Positions 26,539 to 36,170 are shown, numbered from the stretch's first letter. The stretch is 64,000 nt of DNA from Hyphomonadaceae bacterium (GCA_016791425.1 JAEUMQ010000001.1:375138-439137); one strand, 5' to 3'. A program made the numbers and translations. Notes: a model not told the origin generated them from the sequence alone.

Positions 26539-27489
26539 TCAGAGATACCCCAAAGACCACAGCAGTACGGCTTTCTGCGCGTGGATGCGGTTCTCCGCCT
26601 CGTCCCACACCGCCGATTGGGCGCCGTCCATCACGGCTTCGGAAACCTCTTCGCCGCGATGGGCCGGCAGGCAATGCAGGAAGACCGCCGCGGGCTTGGC
26701 TTCGGCCATCACCTTGTCGGTCACGCAATAGGCAGGGAAGGCCGCCATCCGTGCGTCCTTATCGACATCGCCCATCGACACCCAGGTGTCGGTGACGACA
26801 ACGTCGGCGCCCTGCGCGGCCTGCATGGCGGTTGCGCAGACATCGATCTTCGCGCCGGCCTTGCGCGCCGCCTCGATCTCCTGCGTGCGCGGCGCGTAAT
26901 CCTTCGGCGTCGCGATCGCCATCGAATAATCGAGCTTCGCGGCCGCCTGCAGGAAGCTGGCGCAGACATTGTTCCCATCGCCGATCCACGCGATGCGCTT
27001 GCCCGCGACCTCCCCGATCCGCTCCTCGATCGTCATGATGTCGGCGACGATCTGGCAGGGGTGCGAAAGATCGGTGAGGCCATTGATCACCGGCACGGAA
27101 GCGGCGCCGGCGAAGTTCACGACGTCCTCGTGCCTGTTCGCGCGGATCATCACGCAATCGACCATGCGCGAGAGCACCTTCGCGGTGTCCTCGATCGTCT
27201 CGCCGCGCCCCAGCTGCATATCCGCAGCGCTCATCACGATGGACGATCCGCCGACCTGCCGCATCGCGATGTCGAATGAGACACGGGTGCGCGTCGATGC
27301 CTTCTGGAAGATCATCGCCAGCACGGCGCCCTTGAGCGGCGCATCGGCATCTGCCTGGCCGCGGAACCATGGCCCGCGATCCGCCTTGCGCCGGTGCGCC
27401 GCATCGACGAGCGCGCGAAGCTCCCCTGCCGGGAGGGGCGCCAGATCAAGGAAGTGGCGAACGTGCGCCGGCGCAGGATGCGCCGTCAC
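26539..27489 (-). CDS. argF: Ornithine carbamoyltransferase
   Basis: Transfers carbamoyl phosphate to ornithine to give citrulline in arginine biosynthesis. The 316 residues contain the carbamoyl-phosphate motif STRTR (65-69), DLSHPCQ, and the ornithine-binding [10 protein letters not shown]. The GTG start overlaps the argD stop as GTGA, so translation is coupled. The argD-argF pair is common in alphaproteobacteria. Confidence 0.96.
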   Translation of the reverse strand: MTAHPAPAHVRHFLDLAPLPAGELRALVDAAHRRKADRGPWFRGQADADAPLKGAVLAMIFQKASTRTRVSFDIAMRQVGGSSIVMSAADMQLGRGETIEDTAKVLSRMVDCVMIRANRHEDVVNFAGAASVPVINGLTDLSHPCQIVADIMTIEERIGEVAGKRIAWIGDGNNVCASFLQAAAKLDYSMAIATPKDYAPRTQEIEAARKAGAKIDVCATAMQAAQGADVVVTDTWVSMGDVDKDARMAAFPAYCVTDKVMAEAKPAAVFLHCLPAHRGEEVSEAVMDGAQSAVWDEAENRIHAQKAVLLWSLGYL

Positions 27490-28679
27490 GCCGCCGCCTC
27501 TGCGTGGACCGCATTGAACACCGCGTCGAGCGTATCAATCGCCTGCGCGATATGGCCTTCCTCGACGATGAGCGGCGGCGCAAAGCGCAGCACGTTCTCG
27601 CCCGCCACGCCAACCAGCAGCTTGCGCTCGCGCGCGGCCTGCTGCAGCGGCTTCGGCGGCGTGGAGAGCTTCAGCCCACGGAGCAATCCCTTGCCGCGCA
27701 CCTCCAGGATGAGCTCGGGATGGCGGTCCTTCAGGCCCTCGAGCGATTGCCCGAAATGGCTGGAGATGGCGCGCACATGCTCCAGGAATTCCGGCTTGGA
27801 GATTTCGTCGAACGCCGCTTCTCCGACCGCCATCGCCAGCGGATTGCCGCCATAGGTGGAGCCATGCACGCCGAACGCCATGCCCTTTGCGGCCTCTTTG
27901 GTTGCAAGGAAGGCGCCGAGCGGAAAGCCGCCGCCGACGCCCTTGGCGAGCGCCATCACGTCCGGCGTGATCCCGACCCATTCGTGAGCCCAGAGCTTGC
28001 CGGTGCGCCCTGTCCCGCATTGCACTTCGTCGAAGACGAGCAGCGCGCCTTTCTCATCGCAAAGCTTGCGCAAGCCCCGAAGGAATTCGTCGCTGCCGGC
28101 GCGCACCCCGCCTTCGCCCTGCACAGGTTCGATGAGGATGCCGGCGAAGGTGGGCGCCTCGGCCGCGGCCTTCACCGCTTCAAGGTCGCCGAACTTGCAC
28201 TGGATGTAGCCCGGCAGCTTGGGCCCGAAGCCATCGAGGTAAGAGGGATTGCCGGACGCATTGATCGCCGCATACGAGCGGCCGTGGAACGAGCCGTCGA
28301 AGCCGATGATGTCGATCCGCTCCGGCTGGCCGTTGGCGCTATGGAACTTGCGCACGAGCTTCAGCGAGCCCTCGATCGCCTCGGTGCCCGAGTTCGTGAA
28401 GAAGACGACATCGGCGAACGATGCCGCGCAATATTTCGCGCTGAGGCGCTCGGCCCCCGCCACGCGGAACATGTTGGAGAGGTGCCAGAGCTTGCCCGCC
28501 TGGTCGGTGAGCGCCGAGACGAGCTTTGGATGGGCGTGCCCGAGCGCGTTGACCGCGATCCCGGCGATGAAATCGAGATAGCGCTCGCCGCGGTCGGTTT
28601 CGAGCCAGACGCCTTCCCCGCGCACGAACACTTCCTCCGGCGGGGCATAGACCGGCAGAAGGTGGTCGCGGGTGGTCAT
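27486..28679 (-). CDS. argD: Acetylornithine aminotransferase
   Basis: A class III PLP aminotransferase of 397 residues that converts N-acetylglutamate semialdehyde to acetylornithine. Visible motifs are [15 protein letters not shown] (phosphate binding), [15 protein letters not shown] with Asp217, and the Schiff-base Lys246 in ALAKGVGGG. It is the first gene of the argDF operon and is divergent from a lipoprotein gene across a 166-bp gap in which no further gene is seen. Confidence 0.95.
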   Translation of the reverse strand: MTTRDHLLPVYAPPEEVFVRGEGVWLETDRGERYLDFIAGIAVNALGHAHPKLVSALTDQAGKLWHLSNMFRVAGAERLSAKYCAASFADVVFFTNSGTEAIEGSLKLVRKFHSANGQPERIDIIGFDGSFHGRSYAAINASGNPSYLDGFGPKLPGYIQCKFGDLEAVKAAAEAPTFAGILIEPVQGEGGVRAGSDEFLRGLRKLCDEKGALLVFDEVQCGTGRTGKLWAHEWVGITPDVMALAKGVGGGFPLGAFLATKEAAKGMAFGVHGSTYGGNPLAMAVGEAAFDEISKPEFLEHVRAISSHFGQSLEGLKDRHPELILEVRGKGLLRGLKLSTPPKPLQQAARERKLLVGVAGENVLRFAPPLIVEEGHIAQAIDTLDAVFNAVHAEAAA

Positions 28680-28845
28680 GGCTTGGTCCTTCCAGGGCCA
28701 AATTGCTTTGGGAGGGCGCGTTTCTGCGGCTGAGTATAGCCGACGTCAAGCAAAGAGCGATGACGCCCGGCTGCCTGTTGGACCGCCGGCTTCACACCGG
28801 CCAGCCCGTCCGCCAAGCTTCCCGGAGATGAGTCTGGGGGCGGGC

Positions 28846-29409
28846 ATGCGCAACGGAGTGCTTTCGCTGGTCGTGCTGCTTGCGGGCTGCGCCGCCCTGC
28901 CTGCCGCCCAGGAAACCGGACCGCCGCTCACCGACGGGCTCTATGTCGTTCTAGGGGCCTGCCCGGGCGAAGGCTGCGAGCTGGGCGCGTGGGTAGCCAC
29001 CGAAGCCGGGGAGCTGCGTGCCGAGCCGGACCAAAACGCAACGATCACGGCGCGCGTCGCGGCGGGCGAGAACGTCGAGGCGCTGGAATCCGTGCTTCGC
29101 CTGTATCCCGTGCGCGGGGAGGTCCTTGCCGCACACCAGGGGCTCGAAGTTGGCGACATCGTGTATCGCCTCGATTACCAGGGCGAAGGCTTCTTCAACC
29201 TGTGGCGGCGCGGTGAAACCCTCACCTGGTCATCGTCCGACGACGAAGGCGCCATCAACTGGAGCGACGCCGACGACGAGGCGAGCAACCCGCGGACCGG
29301 CTGGTGGGTGCGTTTCCGCGGCGCCCAAGGGCAAAGCGGCTGGTCGCGCGCCGACGGTTTCCAGTGCCGCCTCGTGCCTTCCGATCCCGCCCACTGTCAG
29401 CTGATGTAG
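28846..29409 (+). CDS. SH3-like-domain lipoprotein
   Basis: A 187-residue exported lipoprotein (MRNGVLSLVVLLAGCAAL, Cys about 15). The start at ATG 28846 has GGGGG seven bases upstream; ATG 28828 is possible. The mature domain, with LRAEPDQNATITARVAAGENVEALES and GWWVRFRGAQGQSGWSRADGF, is a bacterial SH3-like pattern that usually binds peptidoglycan or proteins. Cys pairs (CPGEGC, CRLVPSDPAHC) could form disulfides. Function unknown. It faces the same way as the following esterase. Confidence 0.78.
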   Translation: MRNGVLSLVVLLAGCAALPAAQETGPPLTDGLYVVLGACPGEGCELGAWVATEAGELRAEPDQNATITARVAAGENVEALESVLRLYPVRGEVLAAHQGLEVGDIVYRLDYQGEGFFNLWRRGETLTWSSSDDEGAINWSDADDEASNPRTGWWVRFRGAQGQSGWSRADGFQCRLVPSDPAHCQLM

Positions 29410-29450
29410 CGGTGAGCGACACGGTCGCGGGCCGCGGCTAAGCTCCATCC

Positions 29451-30503
29451 ATGCGCCGCGATCCCGATACGCCCAGGGGCGAGCTTCATCGCCTCCAGCA
29501 CAAATCCAAGGTCCTGAAGGGCAATTCCCTCGGCGACCCGACCGACCGCGATCTCAATGTCTGGACCCCGGCCGGCTGGAACGAGAAAGAGAGCCTGCCC
29601 CTCCTTGTCGATCTCAAGGGCTATTGGAGCTCCGCCCTCGCCCACGCCAACTGGCAGCCTTTCGGCGAGAACGTCCCCGAGCGCCTCGACCGCCTGGTCG
29701 CCGCCGGCATGCCGCCGGTGATCGTGGCCTTCCCCGATTGCTTCACCAAGCTCTACGGCAACCAATACCTGAACAGCCTGGGCTCAGGCCGCTACGCCGA
29801 CTATGTCTGCGACGAGATCGTTCCCTTCGTGGAGAAGCAATTCCATTGCGGCGGCGACGGACGCCGCGGCGTGTTCGGAAAATCCTCCGGCGGCTACGGC
29901 GCCGCCTGGCACGGACTCCACCGCTCCGACTTCTGGAGCGCGATCGCGATCAATTCCGGCGACATGGGCTTCGACGCGCTCTTCATCCCAACCCTGTTCG
30001 AGGATTGCGACCTCCTCGCCAGTCACGGCTACTCGATCGAGAAATACGTGAAGCATGTGGAGTCCAAGCCCAAGATCGGCGGCAAGGACACGCTCTGCCT
30101 CATGGATCTGGCCATGAGCGCCTTCTACGATCCCGACCTCACCCAATTCCGCAACATGCGCCTGCCGCTCGATCCGTACACGGGCGAGATCATCCCCGAG
30201 CGCTGGAACAATTGGCTCGCCCACGATCCTGTCAACATGCTCGACGGACGCGAAGGCGAGCTGCGCAGGCTCAAGGCCATCTGGATGGATTGCGGCGATC
30301 ACGACCAGTTCCGTATCCATTACGGCATGCGCCGTTTCTCGAAGAAGCTGAAGGCGGCGCGCATCGCGCACACCTACGAGGAGTACGACGACAACCATTC
30401 CGACGTCGATTATCGGATGGACAAGTTCATCCCCTTCCTCGCGCGCACGCTTTCGGATAAGACCTCACCGCTTGCGAAGCGGAAACCAACCAGGAAGGCA
30501 TGA
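29451..30503 (+). CDS. Esterase of the D/PHB-depolymerase-like alpha/beta fold
   Basis: 350 residues. The nucleophile elbow is GKSSGGYGA with Ser at about 144, the acid is probably in WMDCGDHDQF, and the histidine is in EEYDDNHSDVDYRMD. The oxyanion strand PLLVDLKGYWSS precedes them. No signal peptide, so cytoplasmic. It overlaps the following glycosyltransferase gene as ATGA. Members of the putative esterase family act on thioesters or acylated sugars; with two glycosyltransferases behind it, deacylation of a glycan precursor is a guess. Confidence 0.8.
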   Translation: MRRDPDTPRGELHRLQHKSKVLKGNSLGDPTDRDLNVWTPAGWNEKESLPLLVDLKGYWSSALAHANWQPFGENVPERLDRLVAAGMPPVIVAFPDCFTKLYGNQYLNSLGSGRYADYVCDEIVPFVEKQFHCGGDGRRGVFGKSSGGYGAAWHGLHRSDFWSAIAINSGDMGFDALFIPTLFEDCDLLASHGYSIEKYVKHVESKPKIGGKDTLCLMDLAMSAFYDPDLTQFRNMRLPLDPYTGEIIPERWNNWLAHDPVNMLDGREGELRRLKAIWMDCGDHDQFRIHYGMRRFSKKLKAARIAHTYEEYDDNHSDVDYRMDKFIPFLARTLSDKTSPLAKRKPTRKA

Positions 30504-31693
30504 CCCGAACCGCAGCGGCGCCGCTCGCTCCCGACACCCGCAGGCGAATCGTCTTCGTGATCAATTCGCTGGGATATGGCGGCGCCGAGCGCGTGCTCGC
30601 CAACATCCTCCAGCATTCGGAGGCGCGCCTTTCCGAAGTGAAGCTCGATCTCGTCCTGCTCGACGCCGAGCCCGAGCGCCGCGCGATGCCGGCCTTCGTG
30701 ACCAAGCATGTCCTTGACGCGCGCGGGGACCTGTTCGCGAGCATCGCCGGCCTCACCGGCAAGCTCCGCGCGCTCGCCCCCGACCTCGTCGTGAGCTTTC
30801 TCGTGCGCGCCAACGTCGCCGCCATCGTCGCTGCGCGGCGCTTGGGCGTTCCATGCGTCATCAGCGAGCGGATGCACCTCACGCGTCATCTAGAGGGAAA
30901 GTATTCCTGGCCCAAGCGCGCCGCCGCCGCGCTGCCGCCCCGGATCGCGTATCGGTTCGCCGATCGCGTGATCGCGGTGTCGGAAGGCGTGCGTCAGAAT
31001 GTCGTGCGCGAGTTCGGCGTTCGCCCGGAGGCGGCCGTTACGATCTACAATCCCTACGATCTCGAGCGCATCGCGCGCGAGGCCGCGATCGCGCCGGAAT
31101 GGACGCCTCCGGGCGATTTCATCGTCGCCGCCGGCCGCCTCGCGCCAGCAAAGAACTTCGCCGCCCTGATCGACGCCTATCTCGCGTCGGGCCTGCGCGA
31201 GTCCCTGGTGATTCTCGGTGAAGGCCCGGAGCGCGAGCGCCTGCAGGCGAAGATCGACGCCGCCGGCGCGCACGCGCGCATCCATATGCCGGGCTATCTC
31301 GACAATCCTTTCGCGGTCGTGGCGCGCGCAAGCTTCTTCGTGTCGGCCTCGCTCTCCGAAGGCTTTCCCAACGCGATGGCCGAAGCTATGGCGCTCGGCG
31401 TTCCCGTCGTCGCAACCGATTGCCTTTCCGGTCCCGCCGAATTGCTCGCCGGGATCGTGAAGGCCGACAGCGCCGCCCTGATGGAGGCCGATTTCGGCAT
31501 CCTCGTTCCCGAGCACGATGCTGCAGAGCTCGCGCGCGCCATGCGCCTCATGGCGGCCCCGGAACGCCGCGCCCGCTATGCCGAGCGCGCCCGCGCGCGC
31601 ATGGCGGCGTTCAGCGTGCAGCATGTCGCTGACGAGTATTGGCGCGTGTTGCGCGAAGCCATGCGCAGCGTGCGGCCTGCGCAGGGAATATAG
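30500..31693 (+). CDS. GT4-type glycosyltransferase
   Basis: A 397-residue GT-B retaining glycosyltransferase. IVFVINSLGYGGAERVLANIL is the N-terminal Rossmann signature; the C-terminal half has VAAGRLAPAKNFAALIDAY, ILGEGPERERLQ and the donor-binding SLSEGFPNAMAEAMALGVPVVAT with the E-x7-E pair. No transmembrane helix, so it works at the cytoplasmic face. It is co-translated with the esterase and followed by a second, unrelated-looking GT4 gene. The sugar and acceptor are unknown. Confidence 0.92.
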   Translation: MTRTAAAPLAPDTRRRIVFVINSLGYGGAERVLANILQHSEARLSEVKLDLVLLDAEPERRAMPAFVTKHVLDARGDLFASIAGLTGKLRALAPDLVVSFLVRANVAAIVAARRLGVPCVISERMHLTRHLEGKYSWPKRAAAALPPRIAYRFADRVIAVSEGVRQNVVREFGVRPEAAVTIYNPYDLERIAREAAIAPEWTPPGDFIVAAGRLAPAKNFAALIDAYLASGLRESLVILGEGPERERLQAKIDAAGAHARIHMPGYLDNPFAVVARASFFVSASLSEGFPNAMAEAMALGVPVVATDCLSGPAELLAGIVKADSAALMEADFGILVPEHDAAELARAMRLMAAPERRARYAERARARMAAFSVQHVADEYWRVLREAMRSVRPAQGI

Positions 31694-31808
31694 TCCTTAT
31701 TCGGGTCTTATATCGCCTAATAATCCGCTGAACGACGCCCTCCTGGCGTGGATCGTGCAGCCCCTCCGCACAACGGCGCGCCGCGCCAACGAGGACGGGG
31801 ACGCAAGA

Positions 31809-33029
31809 GTGGCGAACGCGCACGCCGAGATCAGGCTTGCCGAAAGGCCTGCGCCGGATGGAAGCCCCACGCCCGCCAACGATGCGACGCCGGCTCCGCT
31901 GCGCATTCCGCGCATGCGCGCCAGGCGGCCGCTCGTGTGCGCCATCGGCCTGCGCAACATTCCCGGCACGATGGGCGGCATCGAAACGCATTGCGAGAAC
32001 CTCTATCCGCGCCTCGTTCGCTGCGGCTACGACGTCGTCGTGCTCGCCCGCTCGCCCTATGCGTCGGCCCAGACGCGCAAGTTCGAAGGCGTGCGCGTGC
32101 GCCGGCTTTGGGCCTTCCGCCACAAATATCTCGAGACGCTGCTGCACACGTTCGTGGCGCTCTGCTTCGCACGCGCGTGTCTCGATCCCGACATCCTTCA
32201 TCTGCACGCGATCGGTCCCGGCTTCTTCGCGCCGCTCTCGAAGCTCATGGGCTTCAAGACCATCGTCACCCATCACGCGCCGGACTATCTGCGCCCGAAA
32301 TGGGGGATTGTCGGGCGCGCGTTCTTGCGCGCGGGAGAGTTTCTCGCCGTCTGCTTCGCCGATCGCGTCGTATGCGTGAACGCCGCCATCCGGGATGACC
32401 TGGTGCGCCGCTTTCCGTTCGCCGCCGACCGCATCGACATGATCCGCAACGGCGCGCCCGAGGCCGAGCCTGCGCCCGCGCCGGAAGCCGTGCTCTCCCG
32501 TCTGGGTCTCGCCACGGGCGGCTACATCCTGGCCGTCGGGCGCCTGGAGGCGACGAAGGGATTCCACGAACTGGTCGCCGCCTTCGAGCGCGCCGAGCCT
32601 TCCGCCCTCAAGCTCGTGATCGTCGGATCCGTCTACAAATCGGATCGCTACGCGCGCGAGCTGCTCGCCCGCGCCTCGCCGCGCATTCTCTTCCCCGGCT
32701 TCATCAAGGGCCCCGACCTGCACGCGCTTTATGCCGGCGCCGCGGTCTATGTGCACCCCTCGCACATGGAGAGCTTCTCGCTCGCGATCTTGGAGGCTCT
32801 GGTCGCCGGCGCGCCCGTCCTGCTGAGCGACATCCCCGCGAACCGCGAGTTCGACCTGGAGGACGAGGCCTATTTCCCAACCGGCGACGTCTCCGCGCTC
32901 GCGGCGCGGCTCGCCGCAGGCGACTGGCGCCGTTCCGAACGCGCCGCGGCGGTGATCGCCGAGAACAATTGGAACACCGCAGCCGGACGCTACGCCAACA
33001 TGCTCGCCAGCCTCCGCCAGGCGCCGTGA
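31809..33029 (+). CDS. Second GT4-type glycosyltransferase
   Basis: About 406 residues. RNIPGTMGGIETHCENLYPRL is the N-terminal donor loop; VGRLEATKGFHELVAAFER and HPSHMESFSLAILEALVAGAPVLLSD form the C-terminal nucleotide-sugar site. The start is uncertain: GTG 31809 has GGGG about 12 bases upstream and begins a plausible protein, while upstream codons overlap the preceding gene. The gap from 31694 contains an AT-rich TAATAAT-like stretch (31720-31740) that may be a promoter. It converges with the ABC-2 permease gene. Confidence 0.88.
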   Translation: MANAHAEIRLAERPAPDGSPTPANDATPAPLRIPRMRARRPLVCAIGLRNIPGTMGGIETHCENLYPRLVRCGYDVVVLARSPYASAQTRKFEGVRVRRLWAFRHKYLETLLHTFVALCFARACLDPDILHLHAIGPGFFAPLSKLMGFKTIVTHHAPDYLRPKWGIVGRAFLRAGEFLAVCFADRVVCVNAAIRDDLVRRFPFAADRIDMIRNGAPEAEPAPAPEAVLSRLGLATGGYILAVGRLEATKGFHELVAAFERAEPSALKLVIVGSVYKSDRYARELLARASPRILFPGFIKGPDLHALYAGAAVYVHPSHMESFSLAILEALVAGAPVLLSDIPANREFDLEDEAYFPTGDVSALAARLAAGDWRRSERAAAVIAENNWNTAAGRYANMLASLRQAP

Positions 33030-33036
33030 CGCGGGC

Positions 33037-33873
33037 TCAAGCCTTCAGCCGATAGCCGCTCTTCAGCATCGCCCATGCCCCCCAGCAGAGGCCAGCCGTG
33101 ATCGCGCCGGTGACGAGCGCGCTCTCCCACACCGGCTTGTCGGAATAGCCGATCATTCCGTACCGGAAACCGTCGATGACGAAATAGACCGGGTTGTAGT
33201 GCCCGATGGCGCGGAACGCCGGCGGCAGCATCTCAACCGAATAGAACGTGCCCGAGAGGAACGTGAGCGGCGTCACGATGAACAATGTCACCGCGGCGAT
33301 GTTCTCGAACTTCTCCGCCCAGATGCCGCCGATCAGCCCCACCGCGCCGAACATCACCGAACCCAACACGAAGAAATAGCCCGCCGCGAGCCAGTGATGC
33401 GGAATGACGCGTGCAAACGGCGCCGCGATCACGATGCTCGCCAACCCCACCACGATCCCGCGCGCGGCCGCTCCGGAAATGAAGGCGATCGCCAATTCCG
33501 TAGCGGAAAGCGGCGGCATCAAGAAATCCACCGAGATCCCTTGCACCTTCGCGCCGACCATCGAGCCGGAGGTGTTCTGGAAAGCGTTCGACATCACCGC
33601 GAGCATCACCAGTCCCGCGGTGAGCCCGTCGATGAACGGGATGCTCGAATGCGCCCACGGACGATTTCCCCAGGCCAACGCAAACACGGTGAGGAAAAGC
33701 GCGGTCTGGATGATCGGTCCGATCACGGTCTGTACCGGTATCTTCATGAACCGGTACACCTCGCGCCCGAGCAGCGTTTTGAGCCCGATCCAATTCACAG
33801 CGCCGTAGCGGCGCACCGTGACCCGGGCTCCCTCGAAGGCCCCCGCTGTGCTTCCCGTGTCCAAGGTTTCCAC
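33037..33873 (-). CDS. ABC-2 type transport permease
   Basis: A 278-residue membrane protein with six helices of the ABC-2 family (NodJ/KpsM-like). FMKIPVQTVIGPIIQTALFLTVFALAWG, FQNTSGSMVGAKVQGISVDFLM and FLSGTFYSVEMLPPAFRAIGHYNP are characteristic. No ATPase gene lies next to it in this window, so its partner must be elsewhere. It faces two glycosyltransferases, and such permeases often export polysaccharide or lipid-linked sugars. The link is by position only. Confidence 0.88.
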   Translation of the reverse strand: METLDTGSTAGAFEGARVTVRRYGAVNWIGLKTLLGREVYRFMKIPVQTVIGPIIQTALFLTVFALAWGNRPWAHSSIPFIDGLTAGLVMLAVMSNAFQNTSGSMVGAKVQGISVDFLMPPLSATELAIAFISGAAARGIVVGLASIVIAAPFARVIPHHWLAAGYFFVLGSVMFGAVGLIGGIWAEKFENIAAVTLFIVTPLTFLSGTFYSVEMLPPAFRAIGHYNPVYFVIDGFRYGMIGYSDKPVWESALVTGAITAGLCWGAWAMLKSGYRLKA

Positions 33874-34004
33874 TCTCTTTACTTCGTCTTAACGCTTGGC
33901 GGCGTTGGTTAACAGGCACGCTGAAGCGCTTAAAGCGCATGGGCCCGAAGGGCGTCGGCGACATCGGACAAATCGTTGATAGCCTGTGGAGTAGCTGCGC
34001 CTGC

Positions 34005-34013
34005 TGTGGATAG
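34005..34013 (-). promoter_or_regulatory. DnaA-box-like sequence upstream of gcrA
   Basis: TGTGGATAG, on the minus strand CTATCCACA, matches eight of nine bases of the DnaA box TTATCCACA. It lies 114 bases before the gcrA start. In Caulobacter DnaA is known to activate gcrA. Found by eye only. Confidence 0.5.
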
Positions 34014-34093
34014 CAAAGGCCTAGCCCTTGTAGTTCCCTCGAGGCCGTAGTCCCTATCCCTTGGGCTGCTCGTCTTTCAGGCGAGAATTTATA

Positions 34094-34113
34094 GGCGTCG
34101 TTGATTCGACGCC
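34094..34113. promoter_or_regulatory. Inverted repeat enclosing a GANTC methylation site
   Basis: GGCGTCG (34094-34100) and CGACGCC (34107-34113) are exact reverse complements. The loop TTGATT plus the next C form GATTC (34103-34107), a CcrM site. It is 14 bases before the gcrA start, so it lies at the promoter or in the leader. Confidence 0.6.
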
Positions 34114-34126
34114 AAGGGGGCTAGTG

Positions 34127-34636
34127 ATGGGATGGACCGAAGAGCGTGTTACGCTCCTTAAGAAGCTATGGACCGAAGGCCATTCTGCGAGCCAGATCGC
34201 CAAGCAATTGGGCGGGGTGACCCGTAACGCGGTCATCGGCAAGGTGCACCGCCTCGGGCTTGCAGGCCGCTCCACGCCGTCGCGTCCGGCCAAGCGACCG
34301 GTGCGCGCAGCACGTCCGCGCACGCCGACCGCGCCGAACGCGCCGCGCATCCGCCCGGCGACCTATACGCCGCCCGTGCTCATGCCGGTGCTCGATCCGC
34401 TGCGCCTTGCGGACGGCACCTTCGCCAGCGTCCTCACGCTGAACGAGAGCATGTGCAAATGGCCGATCGGCAATCCCGACGAGGCGGGCTTCGCGTTCTG
34501 CGCGCGCCCATCCTGCTCGGGCCCCTATTGCGCCGACCACGCCCGGCAGGCCTATCAGCCGAGCCAGGCGCGCCGTCGCCGCGTCGGAGGAGAGCCCGAC
34601 GAACTCCGTCGCGTGCTGCGCGCGGCGTCGTTCTAA
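34127..34636 (+). CDS. gcrA: GcrA cell cycle regulator
   Basis: A 169-residue sigma70-associated activator that controls cell-cycle genes through CcrM-methylated promoters in Caulobacterales. MGWTEERVTLLKKLWTEGHSASQIAKQLG and TRNAVIGKVHRLGL are the conserved DNA-binding segment. The C-terminal part, KWPIGNPDEAGFAFC and SGPYCADHARQAYQP, is the conserved sigma-contacting domain with its Cys and His residues. ATG 34127 is chosen because the family starts with MGWT; the frame is open further upstream. Upstream lie a DnaA-box-like site and a GANTC hairpin. Confidence 0.96.
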   Translation: MGWTEERVTLLKKLWTEGHSASQIAKQLGGVTRNAVIGKVHRLGLAGRSTPSRPAKRPVRAARPRTPTAPNAPRIRPATYTPPVLMPVLDPLRLADGTFASVLTLNESMCKWPIGNPDEAGFAFCARPSCSGPYCADHARQAYQPSQARRRRVGGEPDELRRVLRAASF

Positions 34637-34652
34637 GGACACGCTAAAGACT

Positions 34653-34721
34653 GGGCGGTTGTCTTTCAGCCGCCCCTCAGAGCTAGAACTTCCATTGGGC
34701 GCGGCGAAAGCTGCGCCCAAT
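34653..34721. terminator. Two hairpins between convergent gcrA and phoB
   Basis: The first is GGGCGG (34653-34658) with CCGCCC (34670-34675). The second is ATTGGGCGCGGC (34694-34705), loop GAAA, GCTGCGCCCAAT (34710-34721): a 12-bp stem with one G-U pair and a GNRA tetraloop. Neither has a U-tract. They probably separate the two transcripts. Confidence 0.5.
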
Positions 34722-34770
34722 GTGCTTTGGCACGGCTTCAGACAATCCCGCGCAAGCGTAGCGGCGACGG

Positions 34771-35460
34771 TCAGCCGTCGAAATCGAGCGCGTAGCCGGC
34801 GCTGCGCACGGTGCGGATGGGATCGTTCTCCTGCCCCGCATTGAGCGCCTTCCGCAACCGCCCGATATGCACATCGACGGTGCGCGCTTCGACATAGACG
34901 TCCGAGCCCCACACCGCGTCGAGCAATTGCTCGCGCGAGAACACCCGGCCCGGATATTGCGCCAGATAGTCCAGGAGCTTGAACTCGGTCGGCCCCAGAT
35001 GGATGTCGCCGCCGGCGCGCTTCACCCGGTGCGCGGCCCGATCGATCGTGATGTCGCCGACCACGACCTTGTCTTCCGTCAGCCCGGGCCGGATGCGCCG
35101 CATCACCGCGCGCAGCCGCGCCATGAGCTCGGTCACCGAGAACGGCTTGCAGACATAATCGTCCGCGCCGGTGTCGAGCCCGCGGATGCGGTCGCTCTCG
35201 TCGCTGCGCGCGGTCAGCATCACGATCGGCGTGTTGCGCGTCTCCGAGCGCTGCCGCAGTCGCCGGCACACTTCAATCCCGGGCGCCTTGGGCAGCATCC
35301 AGTCCAGCACGACGAGATCGGGCGGCGTCTCTTCGGCCGCCAGCAGCGCTTCGTCGCCGTCCACCGCCACCGTGACCCGGTAGCCTTCCTTCTCCAGATT
35401 GTACTTCAGGAGCGTGGCGACATCGCCCTCGTCCTCCACGACAAGCACGTGCGGTCCCAT
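34771..35460 (-). CDS. phoB: Phosphate regulon response regulator PhoB
   Basis: An OmpR/PhoB-class transcription factor of 229 residues. The receiver has Asp10-Glu11, phosphoacceptor Asp53 (VVLDWMLPKAPG), Thr83 and Lys105 (CKPFS). The winged-helix domain ends RTVDVHIGRLRKALN and RTVRSAGYALD, with the DNA-recognition helix just before. MLPKAPG is typical for PhoB. Its start codon overlaps the phoU stop by one base. It would bind the PHO-box-like sites upstream of phoR and pstB. Confidence 0.95.
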   Translation of the reverse strand: MGPHVLVVEDEGDVATLLKYNLEKEGYRVTVAVDGDEALLAAEETPPDLVVLDWMLPKAPGIEVCRRLRQRSETRNTPIVMLTARSDESDRIRGLDTGADDYVCKPFSVTELMARLRAVMRRIRPGLTEDKVVVGDITIDRAAHRVKRAGGDIHLGPTEFKLLDYLAQYPGRVFSREQLLDAVWGSDVYVEARTVDVHIGRLRKALNAGQENDPIRTVRSAGYALDFDG

Positions 35461-36170
35461 CAGGGCTCTCCAGCGGGTGGGGCCGCAGCGACATCCCCGC
35501 GCTTCGGCCGGTCACGGATCAATTCCTCCCCGGTGACGAGATAGTGCACCTGCTCGGCGATGTTGGTGCAATGGTCGCCGATGCGTTCGATGTTCTTGGC
35601 CACGAACAGAAGATGCGCGCATGGTCCGATCGTGCGCGGATCCTCCATCATGTAGGTGAGCAGCTCGCGGAAAAGCGCGTTATAGTGCCTGTCGATGTCC
35701 TCATCGTGCGACCAGACGCCGACGGCCGCCTTCGCGTCGCGGCTCGAATAGGCGTCGAGCACGGCCTTGAGCTGGATGGAGGCGAACTTGCCCATCGACT
35801 CGATGCTCTGCGTGAGATCGATCGGATCGAACTCGTTGATCACCTTGGTGCGCTTGGCGATGTTCTTGGCGAGGTCGCCGACGCGCTCCAGGTCGATGCC
35901 GATCCGCCATGCCGAGAGCACCTGCCTGAGATCGTTGGCGTAAGGGTGCCGCAGCGCCATGAGCCGGATCGCGCGGTGCTCGATTTCCCGCTGCGCCTCG
36001 TCGATCTTCTCGTCGCGCGCGACGACTTCGCGCGCAAGCCGCGTGTCGCGCCGCACCACCGCCGCCAGGCTGTCGCTGAACGCGCTCTCCGCGATGCCGC
36101 CCATCCGCGCCACTTCGCTGGAGAGGGCTTCGAGCTCTTCGCTGTACGCCTTGACCGTATGCTCCGGCAT
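35460..36170 (-). CDS. phoU: Phosphate signalling regulator PhoU
   Basis: 236 residues made of two three-helix repeats. The metal-cluster motifs are visible in each: ERVGDLAKNIAKR (first) and ERIGDHCTNIAEQV (second). PhoU links the PstB transporter ATPase to PhoR, keeping the regulon off when phosphate is plentiful. ATG 36170 has AGGAGG five bases upstream; longer in-frame extension upstream is the antisense shadow of pstB. It lies between pstB and phoB. Confidence 0.95.
   Translation of the reverse strand: MPEHTVKAYSEELEALSSEVARMGGIAESAFSDSLAAVVRRDTRLAREVVARDEKIDEAQREIEHRAIRLMALRHPYANDLRQVLSAWRIGIDLERVGDLAKNIAKRTKVINEFDPIDLTQSIESMGKFASIQLKAVLDAYSSRDAKAAVGVWSHDEDIDRHYNALFRELLTYMMEDPRTIGPCAHLLFVAKNIERIGDHCTNIAEQVHYLVTGEELIRDRPKRGDVAAAPPAGEP

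Noticed and set aside
33885-33920. CtrA binding site upstream of gcrA
   Set aside because: TTAA occurs twice, but the spacing is 16 rather than the required 7 bases.
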